Of a stretch of DNA of 64,000 bases, positions 1-10,850 are shown in pieces. Source of the DNA: Anodontia alba (lineage: Eukaryota; Mollusca; Bivalvia; Lucinida; Lucinidae); the NCBI GenBank assembly GCA_964016985.1, contig OZ024830.1, positions 58,760,104 through 58,824,103 on the forward strand, in the 5' to 3' direction. Under the pieces are notes generated by a model. The model was given only the letters and a program-made list of their open reading frames with translations, made no database searches and was not told where the DNA came from. The stretch's first letter is position 1; every line of letters starts with the position of its first letter. The translations under genes and the position numbers were made by a program.

Positions 1-890
1 CAACCTACCCGCAGCACAAATTAATTACGTCATTATCCAAACATTGTCAAAAAATCAACACTTCACTGACCTTTGTGCGGTAAACATGCGATTAACACGA
101 ATCATCAGTAACGGTAGTCTGATAATTAATCCGTTTGTGTGACACGTGTGAATACACTGAGACTGCAAAACATCCAGGTGCAGTCGGCGTGTCCAAAAGA
201 TCAAAGGTCGCTTTACTGAGAGTGATAAAAGAATGCACCGCTTGAACGCACCCGTTTTCTTCCTCTTCTTTTTTGTTTTGATCAACACGGTTTGTCGGTC
301 CCAGATTCGATAAATGAATTCCCAAACCGTGTATGTCCTGATCAGATGTCGCATACAACGGCGTCTGATCTGGGTATAATTGATTGCTTCTTTTTTTTTA
401 TTTATTTATTTTTTTTTTTTGTTGATTGCCGTAACACGCGAGTATTATTCAAGGTAGATTTCACAGTAAAAATAAGTAATGCACCACTTGCCCTAGGCAA
501 GATTGGTCAGTGCTTAAAATTTAAGCAGTCTGATTAAATCTTGAAACACTGAAAACTGCAAAACCGCCCGTGGCGCAGGCCTTTTTTATTAGACCTAATT
601 AGGTCCATGAAAGTCGTTTCGTTCCGTCTCTCCTGTTTCCCGCCGTCTTCGCGCTTATACAAGACGGGAATCTGTTGTTTATAAACAGTTTAGGAAAACC
701 CTGCGGAGGTGGAAATAACAACAAAACCGTTTTTTTTTTTTTTTCTTTCTTTTTACATACCTGACTGTATTTATTGATGACGCCAGCTTTGATCATGCTC
801 GTTGTACCCGGACTTCCGTCATATAACGTAGTTGAGGTGTATTATTTAAAAGGAGTTATAGGACTGCCAATTGTCATTAGTTTTCGTGAC
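1..890. other. Mostly unique sequence at the left edge
   Basis: No coding region is recognised apart from the weak minus-strand exon at 761-796. A degraded copy of the DPDQ-type hairpin module (CTGATCAGATGTCGCAT...TCTGATCTGGGT) lies at about 337-380. T-runs occur at 389-420 and 729-748. Confidence 0.4.
761..796 (-). CDS. Weak candidate: minus-strand first coding exon (12 codons)
   Basis: On the minus strand an ATG at 796-794 opens M-I-K-A-G-V-I-N-K-Y-S-Q. The twelfth codon ends exactly at a CAG|GTATGT consensus donor (intron from 760). Just upstream lie an ETS-like ACGGAAGT (about 810-819) and a palindromic TGACGTCA (934-941), both typical of animal promoters. No following exon is visible because the gene would run leftward out of the window. 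I do not recognise the peptide. Confidence 0.25.
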
Positions 891-899
891 AGGTGATAT

Positions 900-1685
900 A
901 CACATATTTTTTTTTTGGAAATGGGCTCATTGATGACGTCATCGTCATCGGCTGGACCGATTCAGATTTCAAAATTTCCAGAGCCCTGGACCAATTCCAG
1001 TTGGACCAGGTCATAAATACCTATTGGACCATATTAAACCACATTTTTACAACTAAATAACATGTATCTATATAGATTCTAAATTGTCTTCATTTTCTTT
1101 TATTTATTTTACCTTTGATATAACAATTTCAATTGAGATAATTTTTTGAAAGAATTATTATATTTTGTGAAGCCTAATATTTTCACACTGCAATCAATTT
1201 GTTTCGACAATTAAATGCACTCTGTAGCAAATTTTCAGTAGATAACATTTTTGAATAACTTTTCTTATTTTTTTTTCGGCGTTTCATACAAATTATCTCC
1301 ACAGGATTTGACATTCCATGCAAATTGTCTTCAGTGGCCGGAAACGCTTTGCATGAAATGTCAAAACCTGTTTTATGGAAAAAAAAATAAATAAATAAAT
1401 AAATAAGAAAAATTCATCAATTTGTCATCTGCTGAATTAGCCCAATTATCATCTGCTGAATTAAGGTTCAATTGGACCTGAATCAGACAAAGTATTAAGT
1501 TTACATTACTTTGTTGGACTTTCAATAACAAAGTGCCTTTACAAAAAATATTTTAGCAGTGGTATTTTTTTAAACATAATTTTAGATGTGTATAAATGGT
1601 CTGAATTTACAATTTCAGTTAGTAGGCTATTCTCACTTATTTTGTTTTTAACCCCTTTTTAAAATACATTTTACAGTGACTTGAG
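900..1685. repeat. Degenerate palindromic repeat block
   Basis: It contains GTTGGACCAGGTCATAAATACC and following AT-rich sequence, which recurs at about 1786-2100. It also has a hairpin-type repeat near 1275-1375 whose arms contain CATACAAATTGTCTCC and TGCATGAAATGTCAAAACC. No gene seen. Confidence 0.6.
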
Positions 1686-2358
1686 TTAACCTTTACCACT
1701 CTCTGGGCATTTTCAGCAGATGACAGCTGGTCTAAGTGATTATCAGTTGGACCAAATGAGGTGTATTCCTTGGACCAATTTCAGTTGGATGAGGTAAAAA
1801 ATACCTGTTGGATAATATTAAACCACATTTTTACAACTAAATAATATGTATCTACATAAATTGTATTTATTTTAATTTAACATTTTCTTATTATTATTAT
1901 TTATTATTATTTTTTTTTTTTTTTACTTTTGCTAAAACAATTTAAACTGAGATAATATTGTATTTTCAATAGAATTATTATATTTTGTGAAGCCTTATAT
2001 GTTTACACTACAATCAACTTTTTTGACATTTCAAAAGAATTATTATATTTTGTGAAGCCTTATATGTTTACACGACAATCAACTTTTTTGACATTTAAAT
2101 GTTTTAATTAAGACTTAGAACACTGTATAAATTTTTTAGCAGATGACATTTTGAAGTATTTTCCTTTTTTTATTTTACCCTGAAAACAGGTTTTGGATTT
2201 CATACAAATTGTCTCCACAGGATTTGACATTCCATGTAAAACTTTTTTCACTGGAGACCATTTGTATGAAATGTCAAAACCTGTTGAAGGGGAAAAAATA
2301 AGAAAAATATCATCAATTTGTCATCTGCCGAATTAGCCCAGAGAGTGGTAAAGGTTCA
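1686..2358. mobile_element. TTAA-ended palindromic MITE (CTCTGGGC shell), expanded copy
   Basis: TTAACCTTTACCACTCTCTGGGC-like left end at 1686 is answered by GCCCAGAGAGTGGTAAAGG at 2337-2355. The central hairpin lies at 2198-2285 (ATACAAATTGTCTCC...inverted). Extra AT-rich sequence duplicated from the preceding block sits inside, including a direct duplication of about 65 bp (1971-2033, 2033-2095). Confidence 0.6.
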
Positions 2359-2705
2359 ACTGGGACCAAGTATTAAGTTTACATTCATCTGAACTTTGTC
2401 AAATTCCCTTTACCAAGAAAATGTTTCTATTTATTTATTTATTAGTACCCTTATTCTTACTTATTTTATTTTATCTCCCTGTTAAATAAAGCATTTTGCA
2501 TTGACTTGAGAGTTAAAGCCCTGTGAAAACTAAATTGCAGCAGTTTGCGATTTAATATGCCATAAGGTGGTTTCTCATTTGTATTCGTAGGGGCTCATAT
2601 AGATGACCAGTGTGAAATAAAACACAATAAAAAACAGATTAGCTTGCGCTGCCTAATCAATATCAAAGAATTTCGTTATAATTGTTTTGAGTAATATGTC
2701 GTTCC

Positions 2706-4412
2706 TTTTATTGTCCCCAGCTTTTTCGAAGGAAAGTGAGAGGACATAGTATTCGGCTTTCCGTGGTGCGTGGTTTATAATAGATAACGTGAGCCTCCTA
2801 CAGTTTTTAACCAATCCTTCTGAAATTTTACAGGTGTCTTCATCATGGCCTGAAAATGTGCATGTGCTTTTTACAGAATCCTTAAATTATTTTTTTTCGT
2901 TCTTTTCACATTTTTAACTTAGACTTTTTTTGCATGGTGGTTCGTGGTTCTGAGTTTATAGTAGGTACCTTGTGAGCACAACTCCTCCGACAGTGTTTAG
3001 TCAATCCTTCTGAAATTTTACAGGTGTCTTCATCATAGTCTGAAGATGTGCATGTGCTTTTTACAGAATCCTTAAATAATTTTTTTTTACTTTTTTCACA
3101 TTTTTAACGTAGACTTTTTTTGCATTGTGATGCATGGTTCCGAGTTTATAGTAGGTACCTTGTGAGCGCAACTCTTCCTACAGTTTTTAACCAATCCTTC
3201 TGAAATTTTACAGGTGTCTTCATCATGGTCTGAAGATGTGCATGTGCTTTTTACAGAATCTTTAAATTATTTTTTTTCAAATTTTTCATATTTTTAACTT
3301 AGACCTTTTTTTGCATCGTGGTGCGTGGTTCCGAGTTTAAAGTAGGTACCTTGTGAGCGCAACTCATCCTACAGTTTTTAACCAATCCTTCTGAAATTTT
3401 ACAGGTGTCTTCATCATAGTCTGAAGATGTGCATATGCTTTTTACAGAATCCTTAAATTATTTTTTTTTTACTTTTTTCACATTTTTTAACAGATTTTTT
3501 TTGCATGGTTCCGAGTTTGTAGTGGGGACTATGTGAGCGCAACTCCTCCTACAGTTTAATGCTGATCCTTCTGAAACTTCACATTTATCTTAATCATGGT
3601 CTGAAGATATGCATGTGCTTTTTACAGAATCTTGAAGTAATTTTTTTCAAATTCTTCACATTTTTAACTTAGACTTTTTTCATGCTTCAGTACTATGAAA
3701 GTGTATATGTGGTAGGTACCTTGTGAGCGTAACTCCTCCTAAAGTTTTGGACCAATCCTCTTGAAACTTTACAGGTGTTTTTTATCATGGTCTGAAGATA
3801 TGCATGTGCTTTTTACAGAACCCTTATGTTATTTTTTCTTTACCTTTTTTCACATTTTTAACTTAGACTTTTTTGCATGGTTCTGAGTTTGTAGTGGGGA
3901 CCTTGTGAGCGCAACTCCTCCTACAACTTTTATATCAATCCCTCTGAAACTTCACAGGTATGTTAATCATGGTCTGAAAATATGCATGTGGTTTTTACAG
4001 AGTCTTGATATAATTTTTTTCAAATTTTTCACATTTTTAACTTAGACGTTTTTTCATGCTTCAATACTATGAAAGTGTATATGTAGTAGGTACCTTGTGA
4101 GTGCAACTCCTCGTACAGTTTTATACCATTCCCACTGAAACTATACAGATGTTTTAACCATAGTCTGAAGATATGCATATGCTTTTTACAGAATCTTGAA
4201 GTTACCTTGTAATCTTGAAATTATGTTGTTGTTTTTTTATTATTTTTTTTTTTATTTTTATTTTTTCCACATTTTTAGCTTCAATTTTTTTCCTACTTCA
4301 ATACTTAGGTAAGTGATACAGGACCAATGGTCCTCTGGTTAACTTACTCATTTTTAACAGCTCAAATAAAAATAAGGCGGGGGACATAAATTCCCAATGG
4401 AATTTGCTTGTT
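2706..4412 (+). mobile_element. Pearl-like element A with about 190 bp monomers
   Basis: The left end is TTTTATTGTCCCCAGC (2707). The body is about eight monomers marked by CTTGTGAGCGCAACTCCTCC and TGTGCATGTGCTTTTTACAG, with spacing near 187 bp. The right end is GGCGGGGGACATA followed by a hairpin of 7 bp stems (4388-4394/4399-4405) and GCTTGTT. Short complementary ends (TTGTCCCC/GGGGGACA) are visible. It is non-autonomous, with no coding capacity. The architecture resembles pearl/Helentron-type elements described in bivalves; the family assignment is an inference. Confidence 0.7.
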
Positions 4413-6902
4413 AAAAAATAACTTATGCTGGAACAGAATGATCTACTTCACTGGAATAGACCAGTTTCATAATTGCGAGTTTTATTGCTCTCGCTTATCC
4501 ACGCATAATCTTGCTAATCCAGAACAAGGCTTGCGGTGTATCACAGATAATAGTGACAGATTGTCAGACTATGACTAAGTACACAATAGAAGATTTGTGG
4601 AATTTTCCGTGTAATAAGCAGTCCCATTTCTTCTGCATGACTTTCCTATATACATTGCTTTTCAGTTAAATTCAGTGCCCTACTTCAGTGCCCAACAGGC
4701 AGTATATGAATGGGTCAGCATTTCAGATGATCTAAGATATGAATGGGTCCGCTTTTTCAAAGGCAAGGTATATGAATGGGGTAGGTTTCGAAATACTGAC
4801 TCTCACACCCGTACCAAAATTACCCCAGAAGTTACCCGCCCGCCTTGCCACCCCCCACCCCACTCCACCCCCCACACCCGAATGCAGTGATCAATATACG
4901 CTACGAAAAAATATCCGGGACTGGCTTTTTACTTGCTGACATTTCGATCTACTGCTTTGATTTGCGGAAAAAGTCTTGGTAATTTAGTTCTGTTTTTAAT
5001 ATGTGTCTGTTTTACAAGAAGAAAACGCACTACAATCCATCATGGTAATAGTTCGTTTTTCTCCCAAAACGGATTTCCCGCCACGCTGTCATCTGACTTT
5101 ACCATTACGAGCACCTGCTACCATTATGAGCAAGCACTTTTTATGTGAGAGCTATAGAAAAAAATAACTTATACTAGAAACGCGAACAGACAGTTCAGTG
5201 TATCGTCGTCTGGGGCGCATCTGAGCATCCCATAAGATGAGATTCTACACAGGGCTTACGTGATACATTCGGTGGAACTTAGAAACTATTTTAGTGGCCA
5301 ACAGGAATAACCGTTTTGATGCGCAGATCTCGCAAACGGATAAGGTACTATTTTGCTTGGGTGCTTGTCGTCTTCAGCAGAAAACGGTAAGCGTGCATCT
5401 CTAAGTCAGAGACAAAAATTCGACATCCAAAAATTTTGAATCGGAAAAAAAGATCTATTAAAAAAAAAAAAAAAACAGCAAAAAAAAAAAAAAAAATTTG
5501 CCAGCCTCAGAGGATATAAAACATGATACCCGTGTGTGCATCTAGATGATCCAGTCAGTCGGTAGAGGCAATACACAATGAGGAAAGGGGTGCATTACGG
5601 TGTCAGTCGCATGCTTTTATTGCTCGACCAGTTTGCGATCACTGAAGTGTTAACTGCCAACACTTGTTTAACTACCGCTTGCTCAGCAAGCAGATAACGG
5701 TACTGTCGCTGGTGTTGAAACAGGCGATGGTAAGAATAACACTGCCCACATCAGTCAAATAATCCAATCGTAATTAGTAGTAGTCCCACGGGGTAAAAGA
5801 TGTGCCCAGCGGACTTGTCTTTGTGAATTTTTACGAATTTATGCGTCCAAGGATTCTGCGTCCCCGAGAACCCTGAATTTATCACGGGTTGTGGCGAGTA
5901 TCTTTCATGTCCACATTGTCAATACACCACCAGCCTCGATCTCGATACATTTCCAGAAATTTTCCGCTTTGCAATTATCAGAAATTATGATTGTGAAAAG
6001 GGCAGATAACATTTAACGAATGTCAAATTCTTTAGTGTTGTATTTTAAGAAAGGAGTGTACTCTGTATCAGCAAAAAGCAATCAAGTTTTGTTCAGCCAG
6101 TTATTTGGAAATCGTTATGAAGCATAGCCTTAACCGGAACTAGCCAAATAACTGTAGGCCTACACACAACAAGACACTGCTAAAAAGGGTTGTTTAAGGT
6201 AAATTAATATTGGGGAAATGGTTTGGGGAGATGGTAGCGAAACGACTAGGGTCGGGGGTGGTTTTGTCGGGCTAAAGAGTGAAAATAGAGGCGGAGCAAC
6301 TAGGGTGGAAACGTTTAAGTAGCGATATACGTCTTGTTACCTAGTACAGGTAGAGTGATATCAATATCAAGTCTCGTCTACGAGAATAACAGGTAATGTC
6401 TAACTGGAGGTTACCTGTGACTGATAAACAATTATCTTTCAGATGCTTTAAACAGACGATGCAAAATAGTTTTTAAAAAACACTTACTTCTGTTTCGGGT
6501 TACTGAACGCAGCCTTATTCAATAAAGTGAAACACTGAGAGTTATTTAATGTTCTTTTGTTTTTTTTTTCAAAACTTATTTTATTTTTTTTTTTCAAAAC
6601 TATTTTCATTCTTCGGAACGATTATTGTTAAGCCGAGTCATGTGAGCTTCAGTTAGAGAGTAGCCGTTATTCTCGTATACGGGATTTGATGTTAGATCAA
6701 ATGAATTATATCAGTGATAATTAAAAATCAAATAAATATCAATGCAGTAAACATTTTCATTTTTTTATTTTGGCTACCAACAAGCAGGCACAAATTTAAT
6801 TCTAATGGGCCGCCATCTTGGTTGTGTCAAAAGACAGCTTTTTTGCAAGTGACCGCGAACGTCTAGGTTAACTGAGCACAGTCATGGACTCTACAACAAT
6901 CA
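4413..6902. other. Mostly unique, non-coding sequence
   Basis: No convincing exon seen. Small features are three imperfect copies of a TATGAATGGG word (4707-4780), A-tracts at 5458-5475 and 5480-5496, T-tracts at 6559-6595, and several CpG-containing stretches (5160-5350, 5790-5950) that could be regulatory but show no recognisable motif cluster. Confidence 0.35.
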
Positions 6903-7930
6903 AAAAAATTTGCAATTTAAGTTGATGCATGTGTGCCCTATGTTATCTTCAATTACCTGTGTTATGCTGTTACCCAAACACAGTCCAATAAATTTGCAAT
7001 TTAAGTGGCTGTATTTGTGTCTCTCTATTACCTGCGGTAACCCATGTTACCGTGTTACCCAAACACAGTCCAGTAAATTTGCAATTGAAGTTGAGGTATT
7101 TGTGCCCCTTTGTTACCTGCGGTTACCTGTGTTACCCTGTACCCAAACACAGTCCAGTCAATTTGTAAATTAAGTGACTGTATTTGTATCCATGTGTTAC
7201 CTGCGGTTACTCGTGTTACCCTGTTACCTAAATACACTCCAGTGAATTTGCAATTTTAGTATAGGTATTTGTGTCCCTATGTTACCTGCGGTTACCCGTG
7301 TTACCCTGTTACCCAAACATAGTTCAGTAAATTTGCATTTTAAGTTGAAGTACTTGTTACCCAAACACAGTCCAGTAAATTTGCAATTTAAGTGAAAGTA
7401 TTTGTGTCCCTATGTTACCTGCAGTTACCCGTGTTACCCAAACACAGTCCAGTATATTTGCAATTTATGTTGCAATTCAAATGAATGTATTTGTGTCCCT
7501 GTGTTACCTGCAGTTACCGGTGTTATCCTGTTACCCAAACACAGTCCAGTATATCTGCAATTTAAGTTGAGGTATTTGTGTCCCTGTGTTACCTGCGGTT
7601 ACCCGTGTTACCCTGTTACCCAAACACAGTCCAAAAAATTTGCATTTAAATTGGATGTATTTGTATCCCTGTGTTACCTGCTGTTACCCATGTTACCCAA
7701 ACACAGTCCTGTATATTTGCAATTTCAGTTGAGGTATTTGTGTCCCTGTGTTACCTGTGGTTACCCGTGATACCCTGTTACCCAAACATAGTTCAGTAAA
7801 TTTGCAATTTAAGTTGAAGTACTTGTGTCCCTATGTTACGCGTGGTTACCCCGTTACCCAAACATGGTCAAGTAAATTAACAATTTAAGTTGGGTTATAA
7901 GTGCCCCTGTGTTACCCTGTTACCCACACA
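6903..7930. repeat. Minisatellite of about 80-110 bp units
   Basis: About eleven imperfect units run from 6903 to 7930, each containing ACCCAAACACAGTCCAGTA, TTTGCAATTTAAGTTG and TGTGTTACCTGCGGTTACC. Units vary by internal loss. Open frames across it repeat CYPVTQTQS-like peptides in several frames, which is an artefact of the repeat. Confidence 0.85.
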
Positions 7931-8110
7931 ATATCAACAGATTCTATAGTTGTTTTTTTTTTTTGTGTGTTTTTTTTTTTTGTGGAATGACGGCATAGAT
8001 CTATAGAGGATGAACCCTGAGCCATTAAGAGAGGCCTTACCCTGTTACCTGGTGTTACTTTAGGTAACAAACACAGACTGCTGAGAAAAGAGTAGTATTT
8101 TCAAGACATA

Positions 8111-8219
8111 TCTCTTGTACCCTAAAAATCAAAGAATCAGCATGTCATTTTTACCGCTAGTTAATTTCCTACAAGGGCATTTGTAAGAATGACATGCTGA
8201 TTCTTTGAGGGTATAAGAG
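8111..8219. repeat. 109 bp hairpin repeat upstream of the TLCD gene
   Basis: AATCAAAGAATCAGCATGTC (from 8128) is answered by GACATGCTGATTCTTTGAGG (8191-8210). The loop is about 35 bp. No second copy was noticed in the window. Confidence 0.7.
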
Positions 8220-8532
8220 TGACTGATAGATATAACTTCAAGCTCCTGTGGTTGTAACATGCAGTGGCATTGAATAGCGGAGAAGTTGCATGATATTTAT
8301 TATTGTCTAAATGAATGTCTAGTCATAACATGAAGAGCTCTCATAGGTTATGCGATACAGAGTGTATTCATTGCGGTACCTTATCCTTCCTGGCGGTGCT
8401 TTAGGGTACTTTTGCGGTCTTTATGGTTAAAATCTAAGGGAGGGAATTCGCAGTTATGTAATCGCCAACAGTAAGAGTTCTCTCTCCGAGATAAACACGG
8501 ACTTTGACACATGTTGACAACCATGAATTAAA
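8220..8532 (+). promoter_or_regulatory. Proximal 5' flank and presumed promoter of the TLCD-like gene
   Basis: This is unique-looking sequence between a 109 bp hairpin repeat (8111-8219) and the start codon. No convincing TATA box or CpG cluster is seen. It is assigned as 5' flank only by position, and an unseen non-coding 5' exon further upstream is possible. Confidence 0.3.
8511..8531 (+). promoter_or_regulatory. Short upstream ORF (MLTTMN) ending one base before the TLCD start
   Basis: An ATG at 8511 opens a six-codon frame, containing a second in-frame ATG at 8523, that stops at TAA 8529-8531. The main ATG is at 8533. If transcription starts upstream of 8511, ribosomes would meet this mini-ORF first and the main ORF would need leaky scanning or reinitiation. 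The transcription start is not visible from sequence. Confidence 0.4.
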
Positions 8533-8759
8533 ATGTCAGAGACGGTTCAGACAACAACTTTGGAAATATGGCCAAAAGATATTACCGGCGCTAAATATGG
8601 TGTACCTGTGATAACTCTTTCCTCCATTTTATTCTTTTTTGCAAGTTTGATTGCGGTGAAATTGACTCCGAAATCAGCGGAGAAGCAGATATGGCGTTGG
8701 AAAAATATTTCTGTCTCTTTCTTTCATTCCATTATGAGTGGGGTAGGAGCCGTCCTTTG
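8533..8759 (+). CDS. TLCD-like gene, exon 1 (residues 1-75 plus two bases of codon 76)
   Basis: The start is the ATG at 8533 in the context TTAAAATGTCA, with A at -3. The exon carries the N-terminus and the first two hydrophobic segments, ending at the HSIMSGVGAVL stretch. The donor is the second G of ctttgG followed by TAAG (GT at 8760-8761). Reading through instead of splicing would give Trp and an immediate TAA. The split codon 76 becomes TGT (Cys) after joining to exon 2. Confidence 0.88.
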
Positions 8760-10800
8760 GTAAGATTACAACTTCTATTTTTTATTCATCATCATCTTCA
8801 CAGTATTAGACCGGGTGCATGTCACTTGTGTACTGCAAGCTTTCAGGTCCTCTTACCTTAGTCAGCATACCCGGTATTGTGGGAATACGGAAATCCAATA
8901 TTTACCGGAATCTACCGGAATCAAATATTAATTACCGAAATCCAACTATATTATCAAGTTTACCAAGATTTGTGTAAATTTAGACATATACACTGTTAAA
9001 TAATATATAAACAGACAATATGGCCAAGTTTTGAATTTTTTTTTGGAATAATAACGATTTTATTAACGTTTTTTACGATTTCGGAATCTACCGAAATCCA
9101 ATATTAATGACAGAAATCCAACTATATTATCAAGTTTACCATGATTTGTGTAAATTTAAACATATAAACTGTTAAATAATATATAAACAGATGATATGCC
9201 CAACTTTGGAAGATTTTTTTTTTTGGAATAATAACGATTTTATTAACGTTTTATACAATTTCGGAATCTACCGAAATCCAATATTAATTACCGAAATCCA
9301 ACTATATTATCAAGTTTACCATGATTTGTGTGAATTTAGACAATACACTGTTAAATGATATATAAACAGATAATATGTCCAAGTTTGGAAGAATGTTTTG
9401 GAATAATAACGATTTTATTAACGTTTTTATAATTTTCATAGGTGGAGTTACTTCCCTTCGTAGCTTAGCTCTGTGACGGGTACATAGAAATACGGGGGGG
9501 GGGGACACAGCGAAACATTATTCATATTTTTTTTCCAATAAATAAAGCTTTGATTTTCCTGCAAATTGTCTCCACTGGAGACGCTGTCAAGCATGAAATG
9601 TCAAGATATAAAGCATTGTTTTGTTTTTATTGTTTTTTTTTTTTTTGTTTTTTGTTTTTTTTGTAACTGCATGCAAATCGGTAGCCTAACGATTGTAAAA
9701 AACTCTCCCACAAATACTTTATTTAAATGGATTTGTCCAAACTTATCCTTACCACTTTCTGGCCTAATTTAGCAGATGACACAGAATACAGCATCTGATC
9801 AGGGTCTGATTTTTTTTTTTCACTGAATTGCATACAAACTAAAAACTCTCTTCCACACAAACTAAATAGAGTTGTATAAGCTGACCAATGGCTAATTCAA
9901 CAGACAACAATTTGTTATATTTCTTATTTTTCCCAGAAAGGGTTTGATCCGGGTCTACACCTTTTTGTGCGCATATAACGCATTGGCCAGTAAAGTACCT
10001 TACGAGGCGTTTAGCCCATCCCGGTGTAGGGAGGGTTGTTACAGATTCTGTGCATTATATGGCTATGTCTAGTAGATAGTTATTTAAGCCTGGTGAACTC
10101 GAATAGTGTAGTCCTAGATCAGACACCGAGTTCCGTGGCGTTGGATCTGGAGCTACAGTATTTGCTTATGTCCTTTTATAAATGGGTTAATATATTTCAG
10201 TTATTGTATATAATTATATAATGTGTATGCAGATATCAACTTACTTTTGTGCCATTTTCTAATTTGGTTAACATATATTTGAAATATTTTAAAAATCTAT
10301 CAAGTTTACAATTTCATAATTCTCTATATAGACATTCGCATTTTTATACATTAAAAGTTGCACTATTTTATTTCTGAAGTTACTGCTTTTAAAATATGTG
10401 TTTACTATAATTCTATTTCATATGACACTGTTAAATTTATGACACGGTCGTCAAGCGAAAAAGTGCCTTTGAACATGCGCAAAATGTACGGAGTCTTAGG
10501 AACGTTGCATCCACATTGTGTGCCCTCTAGGACATCTTCCACTTGCCCTGCATGCAGTCTCATCCAGGCATTTGATCTCGATTCATACATTTTGCAGTAT
10601 CCAATGAGTCTGTTAGCAGACAGTGAAGACCCTGATCAGGCTGGGCATCCGCACAGTCTGCCATCTGGGTCTTCGCTGTCGACATATGTCTGAGGACACG
10701 TTTTCGTATGGCGTTGCAGATATATGGTTGATTCTTCAAATTCTTTAGTTTAATAAGTAGAGTTTTGAATATGCATTGTGTTTTTGTATACTTTATGCTG

Positions 10801-10850
<50 letters not shown>

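Noticed and set aside
934..941. TGACGTCA as a certain CREB-regulated promoter
   Set aside because: A single 8 bp motif is not enough; kept only as supporting evidence for the weak minus-strand exon.
2706..4412. CRISPR-like array
   Set aside because: The repeats are about 190 bp with no short unique spacers, and the genome is eukaryotic.
7402..7770. 122-codon frame rich in CYP and VTQTQS
   Set aside because: It lies wholly in the minisatellite and the same peptide appears in shifted frames of neighbouring units.
10358..10693. 111-codon frame with DSEDPDQAGHPHSL
   Set aside because: The peptide is of the DPDQ type produced by translating the core-1 hairpin repeat. No splice context and no domain.
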